NCBI RefSeq assembly: GCF_000332645.1
Contig: NZ_AMXN01000003.1
Location: forward strand, 434,001-498,000
Source: Bacillus inaquosorum KCTC 13429
Lineage (GTDB): Bacteria; Bacillota; Bacilli; Bacillales; Bacillaceae
Direction of reading: 5' to 3'
Length of the DNA: 64,000 nt
In this document: positions 1-8,198 of the stretch, one piece after another
How positions within the stretch are numbered: position 1 is the stretch's first letter
How the letters are laid out: each line of letters starts with the position of its first letter
Notes under the pieces: generated by a model
The model's input: only the letters and a program-made list of their open reading frames with translations
The model's database searches: none
What the model was told of the DNA's origin: nothing
Made by a program: the position numbers and the translations under genes

Positions 1-331
1 ATGACACAACGGCAGAACGCTTTTGATATTCCGTCTTAGCGGCAGTCAGCTTCTTCGATTTTGCTTTTTTGACAGCTGCTTTTGCCGCTTTTTCTGTGTC
101 AGCTTGATCCTTAAATTTAATCAGAAAGGTCGTTTTTTCTTTCTTTTTAAAGCTTTTCTTTAATGAACTCGAGATCTTGTTCTGAATGGATTCAGCAGAT
201 TGAAGCTCCTGTTTAACAGAAGTTGAGGCGCCTTTGCTGCTTGCCCCGGCTGCACCAGGAAACAGCAGTGAACCGATAACAACCGTACTTAAAACAGAGC
301 TAACGAGTCTGTTTTTCGTTTTTTTCCTCAT
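1..331 (-). CDS. bpr: Bacillopeptidase F, N-terminal part (cut by window edge)
   Basis: This is the start of a secreted subtilisin-family serine protease; only the first 110 codons lie inside the window, and the reading frame is open to base 1. The N-terminus has a lysine-rich start, a hydrophobic core and an AGA-type signal peptidase site near residues 26-30. A lysine-rich propeptide follows (KKSFKKKEKTTFLIKF near residues 58-73), as I remember for Bpr. The ATG at 331 is preceded by GGGGGA at a good distance. It lies downstream of ftsZ, its usual place in B. subtilis, but behind a strong terminator and so presumably with its own promoter. The catalytic domain is outside the window, so activity cannot be judged. 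Confidence 0.9.
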   Translation of the reverse strand, partial: MRKKTKNRLVSSVLSTVVIGSLLFPGAAGASSKGASTSVKQELQSAESIQNKISSSLKKSFKKKEKTTFLIKFKDQADTEKAAKAAVKKAKSKKLTAAKTEYQKRSAVVS

Positions 332-374
332 TTTTATCCCCCTTTTTTCAAAATGCTTTGTAAAAAAATGTCGT

Positions 375-384
375 CCCTCCTTTT
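375..384 (-). promoter_or_regulatory. Orphan Shine-Dalgarno in the bpr leader (possible mRNA stabiliser)
   Basis: AAAAGGAGGG on the minus strand is a near-perfect anti-16S sequence, but no ATG, GTG or TTG stands at the right distance behind it. The true bpr ribosome binding site is a second one just before 331. Such untranslated strong sites (STAB-SD, as in cry3A and hbs) let ribosomes bind and block 5' exonucleases. The stabilising role here is inference. Confidence 0.45.
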
Positions 385-432
385 AAAAAGTGAATGGTTT
401 GTCAGAACATCGCTGTACGTTAACTGTAGACA

Positions 433-447
433 ATCTGTATTACAGAT
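433..447. repeat. Inverted repeat upstream of bpr
   Basis: ATCTGT-ATT-ACAGAT is a perfect 6-bp dyad about 100 bases before the bpr start, flanked by a looser GACAAT/ATTGTC pair. It could be an operator for a post-exponential regulator; no regulator can be assigned. Bases 332-591 otherwise hold only the bpr leader and promoter region, in which I could not place a convincing SigA promoter. Confidence 0.35.
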
Positions 448-591
448 ATTGTCGTTTTATGTCATTCGATTTCCATATATATGAAAATGATAAAATCGTC
501 ATGAAATAAGAATAGGTCTAATAGTCTGATTTGTTATTCTGTGAAGGAAGACATAGGGAAAAAGACTTTACAAGAAGAAAAGTTTTGGAGA

Positions 592-630
592 AAAACAAAA
601 AGGACAAAATCGAAAACGATTTTGTCCTTT
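592..630 (-). terminator. Rho-independent terminator after ftsZ
   Basis: The 13-bp stem AAGGACAAAATCG / CGATTTTGTCCTT (600-612 with 617-629) has a 4-base loop. On the minus strand a T-rich run follows. It ends ftsAZ transcription 4 bases after the ftsZ stop codon and separates it from bpr. Confidence 0.9.
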
Positions 631-633
631 ACA

Positions 634-1782
634 TTAGCCGCGTTTATTACGGTTTCTTAAGAATGTCGGGATGTCAAGCGTATCATCAGCCGGCTGTGAC
701 GTGTGACGGCTTACTGTGTTTTGTTGCTGAGGCTCCTCACGTTTTGGTTCACGCTTTGGAACACTTGTGTTATGTGTTTTGATGCTTTGGTTTAAGCTTG
801 GACGCTGGGGTTTCGTGACGTCCTTCTCTTGTTCGATAAAACCAGTTGCAATCACTGTCACCACAATCTCATCTTTTAGATTTTCATTAATAACAGAACC
901 GAAAATCATGTTTACGTCTTGGTCAGACGCAGAAGCGACAATGTCTGCTGCTTCCTGAACTTCATATAAGCTGAGGTTTGTTCCCCCAGTGATGTTCATG
1001 AGGACACCTTGCGCACCGTCAATGGCCGCTTCAAGAAGCGGGCTGGAGATTGCTTTTTTCGCAGCCTCTGCCGCGCGGTTTTCTCCAGTCGCAATACCGA
1101 TACCCATCAAAGCAGATCCTTTGTTTGACATGATTGTTTTCACATCAGCAAAGTCAAGGTTGATAAGACCAGGTGTAGCAATCAAGTCTGAAATACCTTG
1201 AACCCCTTGACGGAGTACGTTATCAGCTTCACGGAATGCTTCAAGCATCGGCGTGTTTTTATCAACAATTTCCAGAATTCGGTCGTTCGGGATCACGATC
1301 AGTGTATCCACCGCTTCTTTCATTGCTGAGATTCCGCCTGCAGCCTGAAGCTGTCTTTTGCGTCCTTCGAATGTAAACGGTCTTGTAACAACTCCGACTG
1401 TTAATGCGCCTAAGTCTTTCGCGATTTGTGCGATAACCGGTGCAGCACCTGTTCCTGTTCCGCCGCCCATACCAGCTGTCACGAATACCATGTCAGCGCC
1501 TTTTAACGCTTCTTCAATCTGCTCTTTGCTTTCTTCAGCGGCTTTTTTTCCGACTTCCGGATTCGCACCTGCTCCCAATCCTCTTGTCAGCTTTGCGCCG
1601 ATTTGCATTTTCACTTCTGCTTTTGACAGGTTAAGAGCTTGAGCGTCCGTATTTACCGCGATGTACTCTACTCCTTGCACTTCATTTTCAATCATTCGGT
1701 TGACAGCGTTGTTACCGCCGCCTCCTACTCCGATTACTTTAATTGATGCTAAGCCGTCTATGTTTGTTTCGAACTCCAACAT
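634..1782 (-). CDS. ftsZ: Cell division GTPase FtsZ
   Basis: Tubulin homologue that polymerises with GTP into the mid-cell Z-ring and recruits the divisome. At 382 residues it has the usual length. The tubulin signature GGGTGTG is at residues 106-112, the NLDFADVK synergy (T7) loop near 208-215, and a variable linker from about 315 leads to the conserved C-terminal peptide DIPTFLRNR, which binds FtsA, SepF and ZapA. The ATG at 1782 follows AGGAGG. It lies 35 bases after ftsA and is surely co-transcribed with it. Nothing in the sequence looks abnormal. Confidence 0.98.
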   Translation of the reverse strand: MLEFETNIDGLASIKVIGVGGGGNNAVNRMIENEVQGVEYIAVNTDAQALNLSKAEVKMQIGAKLTRGLGAGANPEVGKKAAEESKEQIEEALKGADMVFVTAGMGGGTGTGAAPVIAQIAKDLGALTVGVVTRPFTFEGRKRQLQAAGGISAMKEAVDTLIVIPNDRILEIVDKNTPMLEAFREADNVLRQGVQGISDLIATPGLINLDFADVKTIMSNKGSALMGIGIATGENRAAEAAKKAISSPLLEAAIDGAQGVLMNITGGTNLSLYEVQEAADIVASASDQDVNMIFGSVINENLKDEIVVTVIATGFIEQEKDVTKPQRPSLNQSIKTHNTSVPKREPKREEPQQQNTVSRHTSQPADDTLDIPTFLRNRNKRG

Positions 1783-1817
1783 GCTAAATCCTCCTAATCT
1801 GCCGAATGACTATCTAT

Positions 1818-3140
1818 CTATTCCCAAAACATGCTTAATAGTTTTTTCATTTTGCTCTGTTTATTATGTTCGGCTTGTGTTTTTTGTTTTCCTTTTGGCC
1901 GCTGCTGCACCTCATTCTGGTGATGATGCTGCTCTTGTTCCTCTGATGATGAGACTGCAATTTCCTGTATCGCTTCTTCAGGCATCTTAAAGCCTATTTT
2001 TCTGCCTTGGATTCTTGCATTTCGGCAGGCGAATTGGATCAGACCCACTCCCGTCATATATTGAGGATCTCTTACACCGATATAATTCGGGCTTGCCACT
2101 CTGACATTGTTTTGCAGCACATCCTGTGCCAATGACATGACACCCGGCATTGCTGCTTGTCCCCCTGTCAGCACGAAGCCTCCCGGCAGATCGGTAATTC
2201 CCATACTGCGAAGCTCTTCTGAAACAATTTCAAGAATTTCTTCTACTCTTGCTTCAATGATATTCGCTGCTTCCTGCTGTGTAAATGTTTGTTTTTGATT
2301 GGTGCCTATAACGGTTACCTCAAATACTTCATCTTCCGAGGCTTCGTCATAATAGGCATGTCCAAATTGCTTTTTCACGCGTTCTGCTTCTTCTGTTGAC
2401 GTTCTCAATCCGATGGAGATATCTTTGGTGATATTTTCGCCTCCGAGAGGAATGACACGGGTAGAAGTGAGATGTCCGTTCTGGAACACGGCAATGGTTG
2501 TTGACCCTCCTCCTATATCAATGAGAGCCACACCAAGATTTTTCTCGTCCTTTGACAATGCAGCAGAACCGGCTGCCAGCGGCTGAAGACATATATCAGT
2601 TATTTCAATACCGGCTCTTTCAACACAGCGAAGCAAGTTATGTAAGATTGTTTTTGAACCGGTGATCAGGGTGCCTTCTACTTCTAAACGCACACCCAGC
2701 ATTTTTTTCGGGTCGGTGATTTCATCTCTTCCATCTACGATAAACTGTTTAGGAATGACGTCGACAATCAGCTGTTCGTGCGGTACTGAAACAACCTGTG
2801 CCGCCTCCATGACACGGCGTACATCTTCAACTTGAATTTCTTTATTCTCACTGGAAACTGCTACAACACCGTTTGTATCTTGAATATTGATATAATTTCC
2901 ATTAACGCCGACAATAGCTTTTCTAAGCGGAAAACCTACCATTCTTTCAGCTTGGTCAAACGCTTTTCTTATAGAATGAACTGTCTCATCTATATCAACG
3001 ATTGAGCCTTTTTTCAACCCTTCAGACGGTACATTTCCCACACCGATAATATTAAGGGAATCATCTGTCATTTCTCCGACGATCACTTTTGTATTGGACG
3101 TACCGATGTCAAGACTGACGTAAAGTTCATTGTTGTTCAT
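1818..3140 (-). CDS. ftsA: Cell division protein FtsA, actin-like
   Basis: Actin/Hsp70-fold ATPase that anchors FtsZ filaments to the membrane. The 440-residue protein starts with the phosphate-1 motif DIGTSNTK, has the phosphate-2 region DIGGGSTT near the middle, and ends in a glutamine/lysine-rich tail closed by the amphipathic membrane-targeting helix (MKKLLSMFWE). I chose the ATG at 3140 because GGAGGTG precedes it at the right distance; an in-frame upstream start would add six residues without a site. The gene follows sbp, and SigH-type and SigA-type promoters lie in front of it. Confidence 0.97.
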   Translation of the reverse strand: MNNNELYVSLDIGTSNTKVIVGEMTDDSLNIIGVGNVPSEGLKKGSIVDIDETVHSIRKAFDQAERMVGFPLRKAIVGVNGNYINIQDTNGVVAVSSENKEIQVEDVRRVMEAAQVVSVPHEQLIVDVIPKQFIVDGRDEITDPKKMLGVRLEVEGTLITGSKTILHNLLRCVERAGIEITDICLQPLAAGSAALSKDEKNLGVALIDIGGGSTTIAVFQNGHLTSTRVIPLGGENITKDISIGLRTSTEEAERVKKQFGHAYYDEASEDEVFEVTVIGTNQKQTFTQQEAANIIEARVEEILEIVSEELRSMGITDLPGGFVLTGGQAAMPGVMSLAQDVLQNNVRVASPNYIGVRDPQYMTGVGLIQFACRNARIQGRKIGFKMPEEAIQEIAVSSSEEQEQHHHQNEVQQRPKGKQKTQAEHNKQSKMKKLLSMFWE

Positions 3141-3173
3141 TCTATGGCACCTCCTCACATTTCGATCATTTCT

Positions 3174-3202
3174 ATTCTATTATTTGCGGAACAACAATAC
3201 AA
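3174..3202 (-). promoter_or_regulatory. SigA-type promoter of ftsAZ
   Basis: TTGTAT (3197-3202) and TAGAAT (3174-3179) are separated by 17 bases on the minus strand, giving a leader of about 25 bases before the ftsA start. Known B. subtilis ftsAZ has SigA promoters in this interval; which of them this matches I cannot tell. Confidence 0.5.
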
Positions 3203-3288
3203 TGAATGTGGCTTTACAAGTGTGTAACAAAAAATATCACAACAGAATATTCCTTATGTGCTTTTCACATTTTATGTTTATTGAAAAT

Positions 3289-3315
3289 ATTCGTTATATC
3301 CTATGTATATCCTCT
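3289..3315 (-). promoter_or_regulatory. SigH promoter of ftsAZ
   Basis: On the minus strand AGAGGATAT, 11 bases, then AACGAAT matches the SigH consensus (RnAGGAWWW, 11-12, RnnGAAT) throughout. It lies right behind the sbp stop codon. It fits the known P2 promoter that raises FtsAZ at the onset of sporulation and drives polar Z-ring formation. Confidence 0.8.
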
Positions 3316-3316
3316 T

Positions 3317-3682
3317 TTATATCACATTTTTTTTATTTTTTTTAGAAAGAGTCCACTTTGTTAGTAGATTTCTTCTAATAACAGCTATATTCTGAAATAA
3401 TCTGACTCCAAATGCAAATATACCTGCTAAATACAAGTCTACACCAAGATGGACTCCCAGAAAAGCTAAACTTATTGCCAATATAATATTAAAAAAGAAA
3501 CCGGAAACAAATACCATTTCATCATATGTACCTTGTAAATGCGCCCTGATTCCGCCGATTAATGTATCAAGTGCGGCGAGCACCGCAAGCGATAAATAGT
3601 TTGAGTATTCACTCGGTATCGTTAAGTTTGTCATCAGTCCAATCGCTATTCCGAGCACCAGTCCCAGCACGGGCAGCCACAT
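3317..3682 (-). CDS. sbp: Small basic membrane protein Sbp
   Basis: This 121-residue protein is recognised as B. subtilis Sbp (DUF1290). It has three hydrophobic segments (about residues 3-20, 28-45 and 55-100) and a lysine/arginine-rich C-terminus ending in KKNKKNVI. Its molecular role is unknown; the position between ylxX and ftsA suggests a link to division. The ATG at 3682 follows GGAGGAG. It is the last gene of the division/wall operon before the ftsAZ promoters. Confidence 0.9.
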   Translation of the reverse strand: MWLPVLGLVLGIAIGLMTNLTIPSEYSNYLSLAVLAALDTLIGGIRAHLQGTYDEMVFVSGFFFNIILAISLAFLGVHLGVDLYLAGIFAFGVRLFQNIAVIRRNLLTKWTLSKKNKKNVI

Positions 3683-3699
3683 GACAATTCTCCTCCTTT

Positions 3700-4407
3700 T
3701 CAGTCTTTAAGCGGTTTCAGCTGTTGTACGTCCAATGGTCTGTCGTATGCTTTTAATGTCAGCTCGCTTTTAGATTTACCGGCTTTTAATGCTAAATTTT
3801 CAGATGCAAAAAGATCCTCAAGGCCGGACCCCTTCACTCTGCTGTACAGCATGTCCGGATCTTCGGCGAGCACTTTTACTGTTAAAGGATAATCGTCAAG
3901 GCCGTATCCGTCTATTTTTGTTGTGCCGTTTATATCCCTTATGACTGTATGATTCACAACTCTTCGCTCATTAATCGAGATATGCTCTGCACCGAAGGAG
4001 TTGAGTTCATTGATCAGCTTCTTCAGCAAATCCGGAGGCGGATTTTCGATCGGCTCTCCTGTTAAGCTTTCGGAAAAAAGCGGGGAAATGGTCATGACAA
4101 TTCCGCTACCTGTTATATCGGTCATGCCGGCTGTTTTTTTTAAGGTTTGCAATGTATTATTGAGCGCGGTTTCTTTTGTCATTTCTTTACTCTGCGAATA
4201 GCTATTCAGCAGTTTATCATATTTGTTTATTTCAGCCAGCAGCTTTTCCTGCTTCTTCTGCTCTGATGTCAGCTCTTCTCTTATATCCCACATATCTCTT
4301 GTATCTCGGACTTTAGGATGCTTTAACGAGTTAAACTGAACAGATATCATGAGGCCGAAGATGACCATAAGCACACTGATGCTTATGAAGGAACGCTTTA
4401 TTTTCAA
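3700..4407 (-). CDS. ylxX: DUF881 membrane-anchored protein YlxX
   Basis: A 235-residue protein with one N-terminal signal anchor (residues 7-25), a coiled coil (about 40-75) and a DUF881 domain (about 95-225). The predicted start is TTG at 4407, with GGGTGA upstream. It is paralogous to the preceding ylxW: both have the anchor-coil-DUF881 layout and an equivalent ISINERR/VAVNGQR segment, so they probably arose by duplication. Function is not established; the operon context suggests an envelope or division role. Confidence 0.88.
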   Translation of the reverse strand: MKIKRSFISISVLMVIFGLMISVQFNSLKHPKVRDTRDMWDIREELTSEQKKQEKLLAEINKYDKLLNSYSQSKEMTKETALNNTLQTLKKTAGMTDITGSGIVMTISPLFSESLTGEPIENPPPDLLKKLINELNSFGAEHISINERRVVNHTVIRDINGTTKIDGYGLDDYPLTVKVLAEDPDMLYSRVKGSGLEDLFASENLALKAGKSKSELTLKAYDRPLDVQQLKPLKD

Positions 4408-4429
4408 TCTGTTTCACCCGCTTTTTCAG

Positions 4430-5125
4430 TCATTCCTTCGTTTTCAGAATCGGTTTCATTTGTACGTTTTTCTCTTTTTCTGCGGTAACAGAAATATGAT
4501 CCATTGACAGCTGATCGATCAGGCCTCCTGCTATATTTAACGAAGGCAGCAGAACATCAGGATCTCCAATAGCGGATATCGTAAACGGAGCCGGATGCTG
4601 CACCCCGTCTACCGTTACAACAGGACCGTTGCACTTGATATAGGAATCATGTGTCAAACGCTGGCCATTAACGGCGACGGCCGCCGCCCCCGAAATATAC
4701 AGTTCGTTTACCACTTGAAAGATATGGCTTTCGTGAACGATGTAACTGTTCACATTCTCTCCTTCCGGTATGTACGACGCATCTTCCAAGGTCACCTCAA
4801 CGCCCTCTCCCTGCACACCGACTTCCCCAATATACATTCGGTACTTTTCTGTATCTTCGAGGACGTTATAGTATTCCGTCTTTTCTTTCTTCAGCTTATT
4901 TTCTGCCTGACGGACTTTATTTTGCTTTTGATACAATTCTTTTTCAAGATTCTTATTTTCTTTCTCCTGTTTCAGGAGTTCATCTCTCAGCGCATATTCT
5001 TTTTTCCATTCTTCCGTCTCAGCCGCGCTTTTGTTGTTTTCTTTTGTCATTTGAAAAGAAAATGAGATCAAAAAGCCTGCGATAAGCATAATCAAAGAAA
5101 GAAGGACTGCTGATTTGCCCCTCAA
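4430..5125 (-). CDS. ylxW: DUF881 membrane-anchored protein YlxW
   Basis: A 231-residue protein with an N-terminal anchor (residues 5-26), a long charged coiled coil (about 35-90) and a DUF881 domain to the end. The TTG start at 5125 overlaps the divIB stop (TTGA), so translation is probably coupled. Sister of ylxX, 22 bases downstream. No catalytic motif is visible and the function is unknown. Confidence 0.88.
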   Translation of the reverse strand: MRGKSAVLLSLIMLIAGFLISFSFQMTKENNKSAAETEEWKKEYALRDELLKQEKENKNLEKELYQKQNKVRQAENKLKKEKTEYYNVLEDTEKYRMYIGEVGVQGEGVEVTLEDASYIPEGENVNSYIVHESHIFQVVNELYISGAAAVAVNGQRLTHDSYIKCNGPVVTVDGVQHPAPFTISAIGDPDVLLPSLNIAGGLIDQLSMDHISVTAEKEKNVQMKPILKTKE

Positions 5126-5913
5126 TTTTCATCTTCCTTTTTAGCAGCTTTATTGTTTTTTCCAAACTCTTCAAAATAGGTGGCAACTTCTAAATGAATA
5201 ATGCCTTTCTTATTGCTGCTAAGCTGTGAAATGATAGAAGGATACGTTTTCATTCGGTCTGCAAAGGTTTTAATAGACGCAGTGACAACATAACCGTCGT
5301 TCATATACAATTTAATACGGTTTTCATCCATTTTTACAGGCGTGTAATAAATTTCTGAAATTGACTGTTTTAAAGAATTTGACAAAGCATCGAGCTGCTT
5401 GGCCATTTGAGACCGCTTTTTCGCGTTTGTCCAATTGACCAAAATCGGTCCGGCATCCTCCGGCGTTACTTCGTTTGGCAGAACTGATCCGTTTTCAAGC
5501 ACTTCATAGTACACATTGTCTTTTTCTAAATAAGCAATCGCTTTATACTCTTCGATCGCAATGTTGATTTTATTAGGAAGCGATTTGCTGATCTCCGCTT
5601 CTTTTACTAATTTATTTTGCTGAATCTTCTTTTCTGTTTTTGTCTTGTCCAAACTCCAAAACTCAGTATCACCGCTGTTAATATCGGAAAGCTCGATAAT
5701 TTCCTTTTTAGATACATTTTCATTCCCTGTAACAGAGATGGTTGATACTTTACTGATTGGCGTCTGCAGGTACACGATGATCAGCACCATAATAAAAAAG
5801 AGCATAATAAATGAAATGAGACGGCGATTTGCCTTCTGTTTCCTCTGCTCTTTAATTTTAGGAATCCGTTCTTCAATGTTTACGATTTTTTCTCGGTCAT
5901 GACCCGGGTTCAT
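5122..5913 (-). CDS. divIB: Divisome protein DivIB (FtsQ)
   Basis: Bitopic membrane protein that forms the DivIB-DivIC-FtsL complex controlling septal peptidoglycan synthesis. It has 263 residues: a basic cytoplasmic tail (1-30), one transmembrane segment (about 32-50), a POTRA domain opening with STISVTGNENVSK (about 57-69), then the FtsQ/DivIB beta domain and a charged tail. It follows murB after a terminator-like hairpin, so it depends on read-through or on a promoter not recognised here, and it overlaps ylxW by 4 bases. Confidence 0.96.
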   Translation of the reverse strand: MNPGHDREKIVNIEERIPKIKEQRKQKANRRLISFIMLFFIMVLIIVYLQTPISKVSTISVTGNENVSKKEIIELSDINSGDTEFWSLDKTKTEKKIQQNKLVKEAEISKSLPNKINIAIEEYKAIAYLEKDNVYYEVLENGSVLPNEVTPEDAGPILVNWTNAKKRSQMAKQLDALSNSLKQSISEIYYTPVKMDENRIKLYMNDGYVVTASIKTFADRMKTYPSIISQLSSNKKGIIHLEVATYFEEFGKNNKAAKKEDEN

Positions 5914-5960
5914 TGCCTGTTCACCTCATTCAAATGAAACAGCTGTTAAAAGTCTGTCTA

Positions 5961-5995
5961 TTCCAAAACAAACGGCATACTACGATGCCGTTTGT
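5961..5995 (-). terminator. Terminator-like hairpin between murB and divIB
   Basis: The 11-bp stem ACAAACGGCAT / ATGCCGTTTGT (5968-5978 with 5985-5995) has a 6-base loop and is followed on the minus strand by TTTTGG. The short T-run suggests partial termination inside the operon. Confidence 0.65.
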
Positions 5996-6042
5996 CGTTT
6001 GCTTACAGTATATCATATGAACAGCTTCAGTCAGAACTTGAA

Positions 6043-6954
6043 TCAGCGATTTTCGCCGATGATTTCAACCTCTGTGTGCATATCAATCTCGTATTTTTCA
6101 CGGATTGTCTTTTTCACATGGTCAATGAGATCAAGCACATCTTTTGCTGATGCTCCGCCCGCATTGACGATGAAGTTTCCGTGCATCTCCGATATCTTTG
6201 CACCGCCGATTTGATATCCTTTCAAGCCTGCTTTTTCTACAAGGTTTCCGGCATGATTCGGAAGCGGATTTCTGAATATGCTTCCCGCACAAGGGCTTGA
6301 ATACGGCTGTGTATTTTTTCTGTAATCTTTATTGCTTTGCATTTGCTGAACGATTGATTCCTTATCCTTCTGCTCCAACTGCAGAACAGCTTCAAGGCAA
6401 ACGCCCGGGCGTTTCTTTTGCAATACAGATGTTCTGTAGCTGAAATCCATCTGCTCATTTGTCAGCCACTCAATCGTGCCGTCTTCAAATAAAATATGTG
6501 CTTTGACGAGGATTTCGCTCATATCAGAACCGTGGGCGCCGGCATTCATATAAACCGCTCCGCCGACTGATCCTGGAATACCAGCAGCAAATTCCAGCCC
6601 GGACAGGCCTTTTTTGCTCAATGATGTTGCAAGACGGACCACGGAATAGCCGCCTCCGACTGTTACTTGTTCCCCGTCAAGCTCCAAATGGTCAAGGCCT
6701 GCGCCCAGCTTAATCACTACGCCTCTGATTCCCTCATCTAAAACAAGAAGGTTGGATCCGCGACCGATGACTGTCCACTTCACATCATATTTTTTAATAA
6801 CGTCCATAATATCTTTGACGGCATCTACACTGCTTGGAATGACCAATACATCCGCAGGTCCGCCGATTTTCATCGTTGTATGATTCGCGAGCGGTTCATT
6901 TGCAAGAACCTTGCCGACTTCGCGTTCTTTTAATTCCTGTATCACTTTCTCCAT
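6043..6954 (-). CDS. murB: UDP-N-acetylenolpyruvoylglucosamine reductase MurB
   Basis: FAD/NADPH enzyme that reduces the enolpyruvyl group to give UDP-MurNAc, the second committed step of peptidoglycan synthesis. At 303 residues it has the type II (short) form. The FAD-binding segment contains GRGSNLLV (about residue 65) and GIPGSVGGA, and the proton-donor serine lies in AGSIFRNP. The ATG at 6954 has GGAGG six bases before it, which rules out the in-frame start five codons upstream. It is 31 bases behind murG. Confidence 0.97.
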   Translation of the reverse strand: MEKVIQELKEREVGKVLANEPLANHTTMKIGGPADVLVIPSSVDAVKDIMDVIKKYDVKWTVIGRGSNLLVLDEGIRGVVIKLGAGLDHLELDGEQVTVGGGYSVVRLATSLSKKGLSGLEFAAGIPGSVGGAVYMNAGAHGSDMSEILVKAHILFEDGTIEWLTNEQMDFSYRTSVLQKKRPGVCLEAVLQLEQKDKESIVQQMQSNKDYRKNTQPYSSPCAGSIFRNPLPNHAGNLVEKAGLKGYQIGGAKISEMHGNFIVNAGGASAKDVLDLIDHVKKTIREKYEIDMHTEVEIIGENR

Positions 6955-6985
6955 CGTAAACCTCCGCATTCCATTTGCTTTTCTA

Positions 6986-8077
6986 TTATTTTTTCAATTC
7001 TTCGAGTACGCTGTATAAACGGGCAGCCGCGTCAGGAACACCGAGTGACTTTGTCCGTTCGCTCATTTCCTTTAACGTTTTCTCATTCAGTACGATCCGG
7101 TCAAGTGCTTCAATCAGTTTTTCCCCGTTGAGCTCTGTTTCTTTCAGCACAATCGCCGCATCATGCTGGCCGAGAGATCTCGCATTGACCTCTTGGTGAT
7201 TCGCTGTTACATATGGGCTTGGAATCAGTACACTTGGGATTCCGAGAGCAGTAATTTCGGCAATCGTCGTCGCACCAGCTCTGGCCACAATGACATCAAT
7301 GGCCTTCAAATACTCTGGCATTTGATGAAGAAACGGCTTTGTGACCATATTATCAGCTGCACCCTTGCTGTTCAGCTCATTCATCACTTTTTCATAGTGA
7401 ACTTCACCGGTAATATACAGCACTTGGTAGTCTCTTGTTTTCAGCGCATCCTGCATATCAATGACAGCACGGTTAATCGGTGCGGCGCCTCTGCTTCCGC
7501 CGAAGATTAAGACCGTTTTTTTCTCTTCAGAAAGCCCAAATTCAGCCATTGATCGGCCCGTCTCTATTGAGACGACTTCAGAGGCTCTCGGGTTTCCCGT
7601 AAATACAACTTTCTCGCTAGGAAAATGCGATTTTGCTTCTTCAAAACAAATTGCTACTTTATTAACATATTTTGAAAGAAACTTATTCGTGATGCCCGGC
7701 AGGCTGTTTTGTTCATGGACGATAGTTGGAATTCCCATCTTGGCAGCGGCATAGACAACCGGTCCGCATACGTAGCCGCCCGTTCCAATTACGGCATCAG
7801 GCTTAAATTCCGCTAAATACGATTTGCTCTTTTTTACGCCCTTCAGAAAACGCATCACAGTCTTGACGTTTTCAAATGACAGCTTTCTTTTAAACCCTGT
7901 AATTTCAATTGAACGAAACGGTATATTCTCCCGTTCCACAATTTTTTTCTCCAGCCCGTTTTCTGTTCCGATATATAAAAATTCCACATTAGGATGACGG
8001 CGCTGCACTTCTTTAATAAAGGCAAGAGCGGGATAAATGTGTCCCCCTGTACCGCCTCCGCTTATTGCAATTCGCAT
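6986..8077 (-). CDS. murG: MurG, lipid II synthase (GlcNAc transferase)
   Basis: Peripheral membrane glycosyltransferase that adds GlcNAc to lipid I. It has 363 residues in two Rossmann halves: [11 protein letters not shown] at residues 8-18 is the glycine loop near lipid I, and the C-terminal half carries GGSRGA and the donor-binding RAGATTIAE. It stands between spoVE and murB; a perfect inverted repeat lies in the 121-base gap after spoVE. Confidence 0.98.
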   Translation of the reverse strand: MRIAISGGGTGGHIYPALAFIKEVQRRHPNVEFLYIGTENGLEKKIVERENIPFRSIEITGFKRKLSFENVKTVMRFLKGVKKSKSYLAEFKPDAVIGTGGYVCGPVVYAAAKMGIPTIVHEQNSLPGITNKFLSKYVNKVAICFEEAKSHFPSEKVVFTGNPRASEVVSIETGRSMAEFGLSEEKKTVLIFGGSRGAAPINRAVIDMQDALKTRDYQVLYITGEVHYEKVMNELNSKGAADNMVTKPFLHQMPEYLKAIDVIVARAGATTIAEITALGIPSVLIPSPYVTANHQEVNARSLGQHDAAIVLKETELNGEKLIEALDRIVLNEKTLKEMSERTKSLGVPDAAARLYSVLEELKK

Positions 8078-8112
8078 ATCTCTTCCCCCAGTCTAAGTTT
8101 CTCTATAACATA

Positions 8113-8146
8113 GCGATAACCCTGTTTTGTTGGACAGGGTTATCGC
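8113..8146. repeat. Perfect 12-bp inverted repeat between spoVE and murG
   Basis: GCGATAACCCTG / CAGGGTTATCGC with a 10-base loop. No T-run follows on the minus strand, so it is not a normal terminator; it could be an mRNA processing or stability element, or an operator. A second, imperfect hairpin lies at about 8157-8185, closer to spoVE. Confidence 0.7.
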
Positions 8147-8198
8147 ATCAATTGTTTCCCAGCTTCCTGTTTCACAGGGAGCTTTAGGCAAACATTCA

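Noticed and set aside
531-782. 83-codon plus-strand frame across the ftsZ terminator
   Set aside because: Runs through the terminator and the reverse of the FtsZ tail; no ribosome site.
4595-5065. 156-codon plus-strand frame inside ylxW
   Set aside because: Phenylalanine-rich protein typical of the complement of a lysine/glutamate-rich coiled coil; no start signals.
8113-8146. Terminator after spoVE
   Set aside because: Perfect stem but no T-run on either strand, so listed as an inverted repeat only.
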